64,000 nt of DNA from Prorocentrum cordatum (GCA_963575745.1 CAUYUJ010002742.1:1-64000); one strand, 5' to 3'. Shown: positions 50,301 through 60,459, counted from the stretch's first letter. The notes: a model not told the origin generated them from the letters alone. Numbers and translations: made by a program.

Positions 50301-52774
50301 TTCTTCGAGTCGAAGGAGTCCTACGTGCTCTACAGAAGCATCTCCCCCGTGCCGCCAAGACGCTCTGCGACGGTTTAAAGGAGTTCGAGCTGCCTATCTC
50401 AGACAAAACCGTCCTCATCGGCTCCACCCCCAAGGTCCGCCACTCGCTAGCCAAGAAGATGCGACAGTACGACATCCCAGTTACTGCGACCGCCACGGCC
50501 GTCGACCTTGGAGTTGACGCGGCCGCGGCTACTCGACGTGTACAAGCCGAAGCCAGGAAGCGACAGAGCTCAGCCACAGCTAGGTTTCGCAAGATACACC
50601 GACTACGGAGCACAGCACAGCAGGCCCGAATCTCAGCTGGACTGCGGCGCACTGGCGCTCTCCCAGAAGGAGTATTCGGTCATCAGGTGCACGGCCTCGC
50701 TCGTCACACTCTACTACGATGGCGGCGTCAGGCCGCCATAGCTGCCACGGGCGCAGCAGCGGGCCGATGCCTCACTTCCCTCCTCGGCGCCACCTTCGAC
50801 GGCATGGACCCAGGAGTTTCCCTAAGGATCGAGTTCATAGAGGCTTGGCTTCAGCACTGGATACGCCACCCGAGCACGCACGCCAGGATCATCAGAGCCT
50901 GGCCAAGGATCAAGACCACCTTGCTCGCCGCAGGCCCCAAGTTGTGGCGCGAGGTCAAGGGGCCCACAGGCGCGGCCATCGCGACCCTGCTGGAGGCCAC
51001 TTGGGAGCCGACCTCAGCTACCACGTGGAGGCGCACGAAGGACGGCTACATTGAGGAGTGGAACCTCCCCCCTGCCGGTGACCCTGACCTCCTCGACGCT
51101 GACATTCACACAGTATTGCAGGACCTCAGCGAGGATTTACACAGGCTCCTCTGGACCCAGGCCGCTACGCATGCTCATGGAGACACGCTGGCTGGAGGCG
51201 CAGACATGGTCACTAGCCGCATTGAACAAAGGAGGTTCCTCGCAAACGGCGACTTCAGCGACTGGGCCCTCAACAACACCATCATCAGCGGAGGACAGTG
51301 GACCAGAGACCGCCTCCACATCGCGGGCTACCAGATCGACAAGAACTGCGACCGATGCAGCGCTGGAGTTCCTGAAACCTTGTTTCACCGAATGTGGCAG
51401 TGCGAGGCGAATGTGGGACCCGAGTTTGAGGCCAGTGACAAGCTGCTGCCGCGTGCCGTGGCGGGGGTCGATGCCGACCCCGCCTTGTGGCTCCGTGGCA
51501 TTCCCTCTGTCGCTCTCACCACGCCCACGTTCGAGCCATTGACCGGGAGGGACGGGTGGGAGTTTGCTGGGGCGGTGCGGGAGGGATCGCCGTCTTGGGA
51601 AGGAGCTCGTAACGCTGAGGGCGAGTTGTTTCTTTTTGGTGACGGGTCTGGCGGAGCCTTTTCCGACGACGTCAGGCGACGTCGCGTTGGTTCTGGCCTC
51701 GCGGCCCTCCGTTGGGACCCTCCCTCGGCCTCCTGGACCCTCCACGCGGGCCTCCTTGCCCCCCTCCCAGGCCCCCGCCAGACCGTCCCAAGAGGCGAAC
51801 TGGCACTTGAGACGTGCCAGCAGGATTTCACGTTTGTTACAGATCACCTAGCCCTGCAGCGTGGTTGGCAGAATGGCAGATGTCTCAGGCCAGGCAGCCT
51901 TAGTGGCAAGAATAAGAATGGGGATCTCTGGCTGAGAATTCGGCACCTCGTGCAGGATCGACCTGGCGGCGTCTCCTCGGTCACCGTGCTCTGGACCCCG
52001 TCTCATACCGATCCCCAGACTTTGCATGGTTTCCAAAAATTTCTTGCTCTCGGCAACCAGCAAGCCGACGAGCTCGCGGGAAGCGCGGCCCACAAGTCGG
52101 CCACCCTTGCCCTCCCGCCTGTTCCCAGGACCGATGAATACGATGCTATAGCAGCCATTGTCCGACAGAGGGCAAGACTGATCCTACGTTCCTTTGGCAA
52201 GAATTCAGAGCCTCGAGGACTGTGGCCAGAGAGGCAACCCACCCAGGAGGCAGCCCCTCGTTCTATGTTGCAGACCGCGATCGCGGCTTCTCAGCACAAA
52301 TTCGAGCGGTGTGCAGATAAATGGCGATGCTCTGCCTGCCTCATCATCGTCGATGCTTGCCACGTTATTCCAGCTGCCGCCACGGAGTGTGTACCGCCTT
52401 GCCCCCTTCCCGAGTTTGCTGCGTGTGGCGAGGTGCTGTGGTCGCGGGGTCCCCGTGTGATCAGTGGCAAGGCGATACACCCCTCCCACACGTTGGCCAC
52501 CATCCCCAAGTGGCAAATGTTCTTCTGTGTGAAGTGCGGCCATACGGCCACACACCAGGTTAAAAGCCTACAGTTTCCTTGCCCTCTCTCCCACCAAGTG
52601 GGAGAGCGCAGGGCCCTGGGACCCACTGGCAAAGGCCTCGAAAACCTCAGCAGGATCAGGCGAGGCCTTCACCCGTCCAGATCGGGTCCCAGCAAGTCTG
52701 TTCTAGAGGCTATGCACGTTTCGGCAGCCGAAGCCGCGATCGGTTCCTACGCGGCGGGTGCTGCTTCCGAGTAA
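47300..52774 (+). CDS. LINE-2 ORF2: endonuclease, reverse transcriptase, RNase H
   Basis: Entered by +1 shift at 47300 or by ATG 47393; residues count from 47393 (1793 aa). Residues 26-125 are three imperfect repeats of 37-38 aa (S-x-V-G-x-D-E-x-A) absent from LINE-1. Endonuclease about 150-385: E188 in V-E-T-H, D313 in A-D-W-N, H377. Reverse transcriptase about 770-1080: motif A D875 in L-D-I-Q-K-F-Y-D, motif B A-G-S-P-H-G, motif C F-V-D-D with D967 and D968. A CCHC-like finger (C-D-R-C ... H-R-M-W-Q-C) is near 1320. RNase H: D1417 in G-D-G-S-G-G, E1469, D1484, H1538, D1559. The C-terminal zinc module has W-R-C-S-A-C and F-F-C-V-K-C-G. Together these nick the target, copy the element RNA and remove it. 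No stop or frameshift is seen within the frame. Confidence 0.93.
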   Translation, partial: SSLQPDPGRYGETGRLPSETKSYDNPPIINAMDAVLDPFDELAELDAHIDFAVTDQYATALLETLSSVGGDEAAQSVDPVAWDPGQPQSAARADPDAAPPETLSSVGSDETAQAVDVHVVQEPGGPSPKANPDAAPPKTQSLVGGDETAKAVDTTAGKWSWKPSSPRADPTPAYQDECHTKPTLSDHSLFFSNITQWGPQSEKWLAGPGKQYQMVALVETHISSRKAPPIYDKLAADGWRISSTTATPTSRSDGGNTGGEIILSRYQVQATTFNHLRDLAISQRRPDPFLGFTPMVWHRRSGNLVVIAAYLEPHRQIEGAVHDKLLSLGAFVTMLTDPWIILADWNMTPEQLAATEWLAKWNATIVRAPGSATCDKGQGLTLDFALVKTGIEHTISIRQCPTVPWATHVGLEIRAGSADPWWYQSIDTPKAFPIVDRPRIPPDPNSKTALKKRKTAEARAARLRHLPPELQQTAAQLQPHDEPAAQEPIPYAIPMDLWEQQWQEAVPTRCKQPHAHFVYRHWVHDADDLNLKYAKWVTALENTIISHHQIDPKEAAAYTGRAQGYQLSWKKTAAAPGRVHVHDPQSESWTITLTLIKRYAALHDKPKHTALMQQQASIIQQRADHFNTHMHDLQFEKDEDTIFRWFALVWAPHLDKDDTDDLVTITATWASRALSAALAKSKRAYGGWLAQQWKRRPGVLHAHVKPAPVRHIEAYTANLTIADPAVIMDNKKQQWQQVWQATETSDDILQALSKAKAAAAHQPLEPITAEIVHRFHGRMPPSKAHGVDALGPRDLHRLPEPAVEAYADILNSVEQAGIWPLQIAGTIAALAAKKSGGDRVLGMLPHMARLWSRIRSTASAAWTQGLDDFWTTAIKGSSALQAALHRALLDETASALGIQSATLLLDIQKFYDNIKLANLIMVGLNCGFPPIILLLEVQLYLAPRFLRSRQWVSMPIFASKGIIAGSPHGTTLARLILLPILRQAQAQAELAQMWTFVDDTVLRVEGVLRALQKHLPRAAKTLCDGLKEFELPISDKTVLIGSTPKVRHSLAKKMRQYDIPVTATATAVDLGVDAAAATRRVQAEARKRQSSATARFRKIHRLRSTAQQARISAGLRRTGALPEGVFGHQVHGLARHTLLRWRRQAAIAATGAAAGRCLTSLLGATFDGMDPGVSLRIEFIEAWLQHWIRHPSTHARIIRAWPRIKTTLLAAGPKLWREVKGPTGAAIATLLEATWEPTSATTWRRTKDGYIEEWNLPPAGDPDLLDADIHTVLQDLSEDLHRLLWTQAATHAHGDTLAGGADMVTSRIEQRRFLANGDFSDWALNNTIISGGQWTRDRLHIAGYQIDKNCDRCSAGVPETLFHRMWQCEANVGPEFEASDKLLPRAVAGVDADPALWLRGIPSVALTTPTFEPLTGRDGWEFAGAVREGSPSWEGARNAEGELFLFGDGSGGAFSDDVRRRRVGSGLAALRWDPPSASWTLHAGLLAPLPGPRQTVPRGELALETCQQDFTFVTDHLALQRGWQNGRCLRPGSLSGKNKNGDLWLRIRHLVQDRPGGVSSVTVLWTPSHTDPQTLHGFQKFLALGNQQADELAGSAAHKSATLALPPVPRTDEYDAIAAIVRQRARLILRSFGKNSEPRGLWPERQPTQEAAPRSMLQTAIAASQHKFERCADKWRCSACLIIVDACHVIPAAATECVPPCPLPEFAACGEVLWSRGPRVISGKAIHPSHTLATIPKWQMFFCVKCGHTATHQVKSLQFPCPLSHQVGERRALGPTGKGLENLSRIRRGLHPSRSGPSKSVLEAMHVSAAEAAIGSYAAGAASE
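47491..47765 (+). repeat. Triplicated 111-114-bp segment in LINE-2 ORF2
   Basis: GTAGGG anchors at 47501, 47615 and 47726. Each unit carries CGATGAGRCGGC and GTCGAC. Period is a multiple of three, so the frame is kept. It lies in the linker between frameshift site and endonuclease. Confidence 0.85.
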
Positions 52775-52910
52775 ATTGTGAGGCCAGGGGGGCCTGTCGC
52801 GGTGTGCCGTGGGATGTCGCCCCCCACGGCCCTCCGAGAAATATTGGATGGCCCCCCTGGCGTCTCTGGGTTCCGAACGGACTACGTCCGATTGCTCCAC
52901 TCCACTCCAC

Positions 52911-52954
52911 TCCTCCTCCTCCTCCTCCTCCTCCTCCTCCTCCTCCTCCTCCCC
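52911..52954 (+). repeat. TCC microsatellite, 3' flank of LINE-2
   Basis: TCC run ending CCCC, matching the flank at 45800-45916. Confidence 0.9.
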
Positions 52955-53296
52955 ACTCGTCGTCCTCACTCGTCGTCCTCACTCGTAGTCTCCATTCTCC
53001 TCTTCCTTGCGCGTCCCTCCCATCTTCTCACTGCGCTCCTCGTTCTGCTCTTCCTCGTTCTCCACCGTCTCTCAGCCACGCGCTGAGGGTGGTAGGGGGA
53101 GGGGGGAAGGCTTCTTAGCAGCACCCCTGCTTCTTGGAAGGCGCGGGCCTTGTCTGTGGATGGTAGGCCGGCGCCTTCTAGGAAGCAGGCTCCTTCTAAG
53201 AGGCCTTCCCTCCCCCCACCCCCCTCTGCGCGCCGCCACTCCTCTTCACGCCCACGGGGCAAGCAGAAACTGCACGAACAGAAACTTTCCGGAGCT

Positions 53297-53400
53297 CCGC
53301 GCGGGCTTCGCGGCTCGGCGCCGGGGCTCCCTTGGCGGCGGCGCCTCCAGCGGCGCCCTGCGGAGCGCGCTCCGCGCGCCAGAGGAAAAAAATCAGCGCA
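53297..53400. repeat. Family E palindromic repeat, copy 2
   Basis: GCTCCGCGCGGGCTTCGCGG and GCGCTCCGCGCGCCAG, diverged from 21135 and 60853. Confidence 0.5.
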
Positions 53401-53749
53401 GGTCCAAAACATCCGCGCGGAGCTCCTAAAGTTTCTGTTCATGTTGTGTTGTTCCTCGCTTCTTCTCAGTATTCGGATTCTTATTACTGTGATGGTATTA
53501 CCTTATTACATAGTCTTATTCACAGCGTTATCGCTATAGTATTATTGTAATTATTCTCCTCACCGTCCTCCACCTTCTTCTTCTTCTTCTTCTTCTTCCC
53601 GCACGTCCTCGCTCGCGTGCCCCGCTCGCGCCCCCCCTCCCTTCCTCTCTCGTTCTACCCCTTCGACCCCCTCTTCCTCGGTCCACCCTCCTTGTGCACG
53701 AATTCCCCAGCGCACCAGACAGCGTGTCGGCAGGGCGGGCCAGGTATTT

Positions 53750-54010
53750 CGCCCGAGTCTTCGTTTAAATGTGCGATCCTGTAACTGGAAATTACCAGCA
53801 GTTGCACGGATGTTGAGTGGATTCTTTTGAAGATGTGGTTTTCGCTTGCGCACTACGCCGCTACGCTCGTTCGTCTTGAGATGTAGCAGCAGTTGTACGG
53901 ATGGAGGGCAGGTTGCTTTCGACATGCCGCTCTCGCCCTCGCACCGCGCACATTCGCATTCAAGGTTTGCGATGTGCACACGGATGCAGGGTGGCTTCGT
54001 TTGAACACAG
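53750..54010 (-). repeat. 83-bp satellite, inverted diverged array
   Basis: On the minus strand the string GAATGTGCGCGGTGCGAGGG and GAGAG matches the satellite units at 41.9 and 43.9 kb. ACGGATG anchors recur at 91 and 83 bp. This is a third locus of the family, in opposite orientation. Confidence 0.7.
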
Positions 54011-54960
54011 GGTTATTGCTTAGTACCCAGTTGGCGCGATGTCGACAGACCGCAGTACGATGCTGAGCAGATGGCAGCACACCGCTGAGCTGACCAGCGG
54101 CACGACGCCGGGGCCTGGAGGCTGTCTCGGGGGTGATGGGGGGTTCTCGGGCCAGCATGCAGGGCCTTCAGGGCGCCCAAGAGGGCTCCAGGGCGGCCCT
54201 GCCAGTGTTTTTGTTCGTCTGAGTAGTGCCTCATCTGTGATGCTTTCGTTTTCGCTCATTGCCCCATGCGGGGTAGCGGAGTCTCAGCCTATTGAGGAAC
54301 TCGGAACCGTTGAAGGCTCTTGGGGCTGGGGGTCAAACGAAAAGAGGACTCCAGGACGGCCCCTTTGCACCATCACAGAGTATGTTGGCGAGCCAGAGTG
54401 AAAGCCACGCTCCCGAGGCCGCCCTGGGGAGGCCAGGAGGAAGCCCCGAGAGCGCGAAAAGCGACCAATGATTTCATGGACGTCCAGGGCAGATCTCACC
54501 GCAGAGAGCTCGAAGGGATCCGAGAACACGCCGCTTCGTGCCTCGCGGCACAGCGGTGGGCGAGGTGCAAGAGCTAGGCGGGGTTGGGGGCGGCTCGTCC
54601 TCAGCGTGGGTTCCAGCTTCGGATGCTCCTCGCCTGCGAGGGTGCTGGGCCTGCAGACGTGAGCAGGCGCGGGTGCAGGGCGGTTCCAGGCTCGGCGTGG
54701 GGGCTCTCGCTCGATGCTCTCTTGAGAGCCTGCGGGTCTTGCGCCCCGGACATCTCTCCTGGCCACGGGCAGAGGGGTGGCTTGCCTTCGAAACGGGGCC
54801 CCCGCTCGAATGAGGTGCCCACTGGGCGCCCGTCTCTCGCAAGGGCGATCTCACTCACGAGGAGGGCGCCCAGGACGGGCGGCGGTGCACTGCAGCATCG
54901 TTGCTGTTTCCTGGGCTTACCTCAGTTCCCCAGTCCCCCCTCCCGTTTCCTGTCTTCTTT
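54010..54960. other. Region without a supported gene
   Basis: Mixed-composition DNA with open frames up to about 160 codons on both strands but no domain, RNA gene or clear repeat. It may hold old coding relics that I cannot identify. Confidence 0.4.
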
Positions 54961-55333
54961 TCCCCGTACTTCGCTTGCTCCTCCGCCGTCCCTCTCTCTA
55001 TATCCCCCGCGATATTCCCGGTCCCTGTCCCCTTCCCTCCCGCCCTCCTTGTCCTCGCTCCCGACCTCGTCCACGTCACTCTCTCCACCTTCCTTTTCCC
55101 TCCCCCTGCCCTCCTCCTCCTCCTCCTCCTCCTCCTCCTCCTCCTCCTTGCCCCCAAATCTTCATTTTTGCTGCTGCTCCTCCACGTCCCCCTCGAGCTC
55201 ATCCTCCATCCCTTTTTCCCCTCCTCCCTCCCCTCCTCGTTCCCCTCTACCCCCCGCTCGCTCTTCTCTCCGTTCTTCCCGTGCCCCCCATTCCCACCTC
55301 CGCCCTCTGTCACTGTGTCTGTCTCTGTCTCCG

Positions 55334-55366
<33 letters not shown>

Positions 55367-55400
55367 TCTCTCTCTTTCTTTTTTTCGTTATTAGTTCTTT
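54960..55400 (+). repeat. CCT/CT polypyrimidine tract
   Basis: CCT-rich, with a TCC run at 55107-55150 and CT run at 55336-55365. Confidence 0.85.
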
Positions 55401-55424
55401 TCATCTTGAGGGAGAGCAAGCAGT

Positions 55425-55625
55425 CGAGAGAAAGAGATACTGATAGACAGAGACAGGAGTGGGAGCGAGCTAGAGCGAGAGAGATAGGAAGAGAGGAAGG
55501 AAGGAGGGGAGAGGAGAAATAGAGGAAGAGAGAGAGAGAGAGAGAGGGAGGGAGGGGAGAGAGGGGGGGAGAGAGAGAGAGAGAGAGCAACACACAGAGT
55601 GATAGAGAGAGAGAAGTATAGAAGC
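55425..55625 (+). repeat. GA microsatellite (purine strand)
   Basis: GAGAGA-rich DNA opposing the CT tract just upstream, again a purine/pyrimidine inverted pair. Confidence 0.85.
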
Positions 55626-55789
55626 TCTCTTTCGCCCTCCCCTTCCAGAAACCTCCTGGCACCTCCGAAGCCAAGCGACATCATTTAAGATCCCGTGATG
55701 GCCGCAGAAAGCGCAAGCCTTAGGCAAGCCTCGTCCGCCCCCTCGTGCTCCTCCTCCCCCCTCCTCCCCGTCCCTCTCCGTGCGCGTCC

Positions 55790-55920
55790 TTCTCCTCCTC
55801 CTCCTCCTCCTCCTCCTCCTCCTCCTGCTCCTCCTCCTCTCCTCCTCCTCCTGCTCCTCCTCCTGCTCCTCCTCCTCCTCCTCCTCCTCGTCCTCCTCCC
55901 CCTCCCCCTCCCCCTCCCCC
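55790..55920 (+). repeat. TCC microsatellite
   Basis: TCC then CCCCT units. Opposed by the GGA tracts from 56060 on. Confidence 0.9.
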
Positions 55921-56059
55921 TCCCTCCCGTGCTCCTCCGCCGGGCGCGGCCCTCGGGGGAGGTGCGCCGTGGCCCGGGCTCCCTCGTCCTCCTGGTGGAC
56001 CGCGAGACCGAGGGGCCCAGGCCCTGGGCTCCCAGCGGGAGCGGGCCGGCAGACCAGCA

Positions 56060-57090
56060 AGGAGGAGGAGGAGGAGGAGGAGGAGGAGGAGGAGGTGGAG
56101 GATAAGGATAAGGAGGAGGATACGGATAAGGAGGAGGATAAGGATAAGAAGGAGGAGGAGGAGGAGGCGGAGGCGGAGGCGGAGGCGGAGGCGGAGGCGG
56201 AGGCGGAGGCGGACGAGGAGGAGGANNNNNNNNNNNNNNNNNNNNNNNNNNNNNNNNNNNNNNNNNNNNNNNNNNNNNNNNNNNNNNNNNNNNNNNNNNN
56301 NNNNNNNNNNNNNNNNNNNNNNNNNGAGAGGAGGAGGAGGAGGAGGAGAAGAAGAAGAAGAAGAAAGAAAAAGAAGAAGAATCAGAAAAAGAGAATATCA
56401 GAATAATAAGACGAATAAGAAGAATAAGAAAAGAAAAATAATAATAAGACGAATAAGAAGAAGAATAATAGTAATAATAGAAGAGAAGAAAAAAAAGAAG
56501 AATAATAAGAAAAATAGACTAAGAAGAATAAGAGGGAAGAAGAAGAAAAGAGGAGGAGGAGGAGGAGGAGAGGACATGGGAGGACGGGGGACGTGGGGGA
56601 GGACATGGGGGAGGAGAGGAGAGGAGGAGGAAGCGGAGGAGGAAGAGGTGGAGGAGGAGGAGGAGGAGGAGGAGGAGGGAGGAAATTGGGGAGGAGAGGA
56701 GATGAGAGTAGGAGGAGGAGAGGAGGCAGAGGATGAGGAGAGGAGAGGAGGAAGAGGAGAGAGGAGGAGGAGAGGAGGAGGAGGAGGAGGAGGGGGAGAC
56801 GAGGACGACGAGGACGACGCGGACGACGAGGAGGAGGAGGAGGAGGGAGAGGAGGAGGAGGACGACGACGAGTTCGACGAGGACGACGAGGACGACGATG
56901 ACGAGGACGAGGACGAGGACGAGGAGGAGGAGGAGGAGGAGGAGGAGGAGGAGGAGGAGCAGGGCGACGAGGACGACGAGGACGAGGAGGTGGAGGGGGG
57001 GACTCCTCGATGTGTGCGAGGCGGATGGCGGGGAGGAGGTGTAGGAGGAGGAGGAGGAGGAGGAGGAAGAAGAGGAGGGGGATGCGGCAG
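56060..57090 (+). repeat. GGA, GATAAG, GGCGGA, AAGAAG and GACGAG microsatellites around a gap
   Basis: A purine-rich block of about 1 kb with several short repeat types in sequence: GGA, GGATAA, GGCGGA, (gap), AAGAAT, GGA, GACGAG. Poly-Glu/Asp/Arg frames are not called as genes. Confidence 0.9.
56226..56325. other. Assembly gap, 100 N
   Basis: Exactly 100 N inside the GGA-type microsatellite. Confidence 0.99.
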
Positions 57091-57279
57091 GAGGAGTAGG
57101 ACGAGGAGAACCCCGCATTCGGGGCCTTGGGGCCGCGGGGCCGGCCTAAGCCCGCTAGCCGCCGCCGCGCGGTGGCAGCGCGGCGGGCGCCAACAGCCAT
57201 TGTGAACACAAAAATCTACGAGCCCGTGTACTTCGAGCACGAGTCCGGCAGATAGGTTTTCAGGACCTGGCCGAGGCTT

Positions 57280-57747
57280 GTGCGCGCAGCGATGCGCCGT
57301 GCTGGCTACGCCGCCCGCCGCGGCAACGCGATGAGCTACGATGATTTCAAGTGTATCGCTGCGATGACATTCGCGACGAAGTCCCATGCCATGACGAATC
57401 ACAAGGAGCTGCGTTTCAGGCAGCATTGCGGTGACCAGAAACCGCATGGAACAGGTGCTGTACGAGAGCACTTTGTGCCGAAAGCTAACTCGATACAGTA
57501 CATCGTCGTGGAGGTCCCACTGAAGCAGCAGCACCACCAACACACCGCCGTGCAGCTGCATAAACCCACCTACGAACACGACGCCCACGAGTACGACGGC
57601 ACCGGCTGCTGCGAGTACGACAACCACGGCAGCGATGAGTTCGGCTGCGCGTGCGACATACCAGACCTGCTTGCCCCAGGCGTATGCCCAAGAGCGTTCC
57701 GAGGACCGCCAGCAGAGCTTCGAGGGCCGCCAGCAGAGCTTCGATGA
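57280..57747 (+). CDS. Possible protein fragment, 155 aa, unknown
   Basis: The first 110 residues have a normal mixed composition (R-Y-A/H/C-containing, no low complexity). The end runs into the 21-bp repeat and reads R-G-P-P-A-E-L twice. The repeat there is in a different frame from the S-Y-E-D-H frame further on. The annotated first codon, ATG 57280, is one of several choices; an open stretch with K-I-Y-E-P-V-Y-F lies upstream around 57210. No domain is recognised. It could be an exon or decayed gene whose 3' part is the heptapeptide repeat. Confidence 0.35.
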   Translation: MRAAMRRAGYAARRGNAMSYDDFKCIAAMTFATKSHAMTNHKELRFRQHCGDQKPHGTGAVREHFVPKANSIQYIVVEVPLKQQHHQHTAVQLHKPTYEHDAHEYDGTGCCEYDNHGSDEFGCACDIPDLLAPGVCPRAFRGPPAELRGPPAELR

Positions 57748-58930
57748 CCCCCGGTGCAGCCACGAGAGGCATCAGCTGAGCTTCGAGGGCCAGGCCACCA
57801 GCTGACCTCCTAGAGCCCTCAGCAGTGCTACGATGTGTTACGAGGGCCACCAGAAAAACTACCTAGACTGCCCGCAGAGCTACCACGGCCAGAAGTGGAG
57901 CCTCGACGGCAAGGCGCAGAGCTACGACGGCCAGCAGACCTCCGAGAACTTCCAGCAGAGCCACCACCGCTAACAGCTGAGCTACGAGGACCACGAGCTG
58001 AGCTACATGGGCAACCAGCAAACCTTCGAGAACCACCAGCTGAGCTACGAGGGCAAGAACAGAGCTTCGAGGACCACCATCTCTGCTACGAGGGCCACGA
58101 GCAGAGCTTCGAGAACCACCAGTTGAGCGTCGGGGGCCACCAGCTGCGTCACCAGGGCCGCCTGCTGAGCTACAGAAGCCACCGAAAGAGCTGCGCAGGC
58201 CACCGGCTGAGCTACGAGGACCGCAGGCTGAATTACGAGGACCATATGCTGAACAACAACGGTCCCCAGCAGAGCTACAATTCCAAATGTTTGAGCTACG
58301 ATGACCACAGGCTGAATTACGAGGACCACAAGCACGGCTGCGAGGGCCACAAGCACGGCTACGAGGACCACAGGCTCAATTACGGGGGTCACAAGCAGGG
58401 CTACGAGGACCAGCAGCGCTACAAGAGCCACTGTCTGAGCTACGAGGCGGGGCTTCCAGCAGGCCTAAGAGGGCCACCAGATGAACTACAAGAACACGAG
58501 CACGGCTACGAGGACCTCCAGCTGAGCCACGCGAGGCACCAGGAGATGTACCAGGGCCGCCTGCTGAGCTACAAGAAGCACCAGCAAAGCTACGAGGCCA
58601 CCGGCTGAGCCATGAGGACCACAGGCTGAATGACGAGGACCAGGAGGACCACAAGGTGAGATACAAGAGCCACTAGCAGAGCTACGAGGGCAACCGGCTG
58701 AGCTGCGAGGACCACAGGCTGATCTACGAGGACCACAGCCAGGGTTACGAGGACCATAACCTGAGCTGCAGGAGCCAATTTCGGAGCTACCTGGGCCACC
58801 TGCTGAGCTACCAGAGTTTCCAACACGCTTACGAGGGCCACCAGCCGAAGCGCGATGACCACAAGCTCGGCTTCGAGGGTCACAAACAGGTTCACGAGGA
58901 CCTCCAGCTGAGCTGCGACGACTGCCCGGA
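57700..58930 (+). repeat. 21-bp tandem repeat encoding a heptapeptide in one frame
   Basis: About 55 imperfect units of AGCTACGAGGACCACMAGCTG. In one frame this gives S-Y-E-D-H-x-L heptads, clearest between about 58050 and 58460. Indels shift the frame: 57835-58050 reads as R-G-P-P-A-E-L, and stops occur beyond 58600. The heptad frame is open for about 185 codons. Confidence 0.8.
57835..58608 (+). CDS. Possible heptapeptide-repeat protein, 257 aa
   Basis: ATG 57835 to TGA 58606-58608. The first 75 residues read the repeat as R-G-P-P-A-E-L; after an indel near 58050 it becomes S-Y-E-D-H-(R/Q)-L heptads with Tyr, His, Glu and Asp. The regular heptad could form a fibrous or metal-binding protein, but there is no signal peptide or flanking domain, and the repeat goes on past the stop. 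I consider a minisatellite derived from a former coding repeat as likely as a live gene. Confidence 0.3.
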   Translation: MLRGPPEKLPRLPAELPRPEVEPRRQGAELRRPADLRELPAEPPPLTAELRGPRAELHGQPANLREPPAELRGQEQSFEDHHLCYEGHEQSFENHQLSVGGHQLRHQGRLLSYRSHRKSCAGHRLSYEDRRLNYEDHMLNNNGPQQSYNSKCLSYDDHRLNYEDHKHGCEGHKHGYEDHRLNYGGHKQGYEDQQRYKSHCLSYEAGLPAGLRGPPDELQEHEHGYEDLQLSHARHQEMYQGRLLSYKKHQQSYEATG

Positions 58931-58939
58931 GGCGCTGGG

Positions 58940-60440
58940 CTTCAGTCTGACAGCGCTGGCCTGCAGCTGGATGCCAGCGGGGGCCTGGCGCTCGCCCTGG
59001 CGCGGCCGCGCGCTTCTTCGGCTTAACAGCGCGCCTGCTTTTCAACGGGAGGGTACACTCGGTGCCTAAGCTGGCGCAGCGGACCGTTGGGTATTCAAAG
59101 CAGGGTCGGGGTACATCCGGGTCATTTGCGGGTCCGGATAACCTGCTTGGAGCCCGCCGGTCTCATGACCGAGCAGGCGCTTGGGCTTGCTGTCCAGAAG
59201 GCGGCTCACAGACACAACTACCAGGACCCGATGCTCATCGACATGGTTTTTCAAAGCGCGTACTACCTGGCAGCCGCCGAAGGGTAGCCAGGCGTAGCCG
59301 CCTATTTCAAGCCCGTCATCTGCATAGGCGGCCTTCGACATGGCCTACAACCGTGCAAGTGGCGCTATCAAACACAAGGCGAGACCGACCTGCTTGAAAC
59401 CATACAAAATGACGAACCACAGCGCTACGGACAAGGATCTTCCCGGATAGCTTCTTGGAGAGCCGTAAGGTTGTAGAATTAGAAGCCTGCGCCGCAGGGT
59501 AACCCTGGAGCTCGCGCCGCGTGCCAGCACCCCCGCGGCTGAGAGTTCAAAGTTCATTCATCTCCCGGAGTTTTCGGCAGGGGCGGCCCCCATGTTCGAA
59601 CCTCTCGCCAGCGATCTTGTCTTTTCTTCTGCGGACGCCGGACCGCTTGGAGCCTGTTTGTTTTATTGCTTTGGCCATAACGCGCGTTAGGGCCCCCCCG
59701 CCCCCCCCATAAAGTAACGTTCCAGCCCCCGGTGCGCCCCCGGCAATGTCGCCGCGGGCGCGGCGAGGGGTGGGCGTTGAGTTGTGCCCCCCCCCCCCGC
59801 CCCCCCCCTCCCGCAGAACGCCCGTTATCGCAGCGAATCGAGTAACGCGGTTTTGGGTTCCTCGGCGCGCCCTGGAAGTTTTTTCTTCTCGGATGGCCCC
59901 CCCTAGGTCCTACGCTGGAGTCGCCCGAGTGGCCAGACTCGGAGAAGGCGAGGGGAAGAAATGACCCTCCAGGAAATATGGAAGATACGGGGGATCATGG
60001 GAGCTGTGTCTATACATTTGTGTGTCCGTGGGCCCAGCCAGCGTGGTCGCGCTTGGAGGGCCAAACCTGCTCCTAGAAAACCAACACCTGGGACTGGTGC
60101 CGCATACCGCTCTCGCGTTCCAGCCGTGACGTCCATCGACATCCTCAAGGTGGATACATCTATGGACCGCATGGCCGTTGCGTTCGACGCGGTTCAAAGT
60201 CGGGGAATGGGTCGATCCGTCGACGGTATGTTCTTGTTCTAGATCAGGTCCCACATGATACTCCACGGTCGCACGGCGACGACGCCCCCAACGACGACGG
60301 TGACAGTGTTCCTCCTCGCCTTCTTGGGGGGAGTGCTCGCCTCTCGGCCCCGCGAGGGCGCCCTTGAGGGGTGCGCGCCCGCCGCGGGGGCCGCTCCCAC
60401 GGAGCAGGGCGCCTTTTGTCAGCATCCCTTACAATGAAGA
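58940..60440. other. Region without a supported gene
   Basis: Unremarkable GC-rich sequence with C8-C10 homopolymers at 59695-59810. No domain, RNA gene or repeat family was recognised. 60432-60464 holds a fragment of a family B left end (CCCATGACAAGAAACACC). Confidence 0.4.
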
Positions 60441-60459
60441 CCCATGACAAGAAACACCT

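Larger units (their letters stand above)
45917..52910 (+). mobile_element. LINE-2: full-length non-LTR retrotransposon with spliced-leader 5' end
   Basis: About 7.0 kb: SL copy, ORF1 (46075-47301), ORF2 in the +1 frame (to 52774), 3' region to the TCC tract. All catalytic motifs are intact. There is no poly(A): the 3' end runs into CCACTCCACT and TCC repeats, and the flanking microsatellite hides the exact target-site duplication. Protein similarity to LINE-1 is limited to motifs and layout, so the two belong to separate lineages of one clade. Confidence 0.9.
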
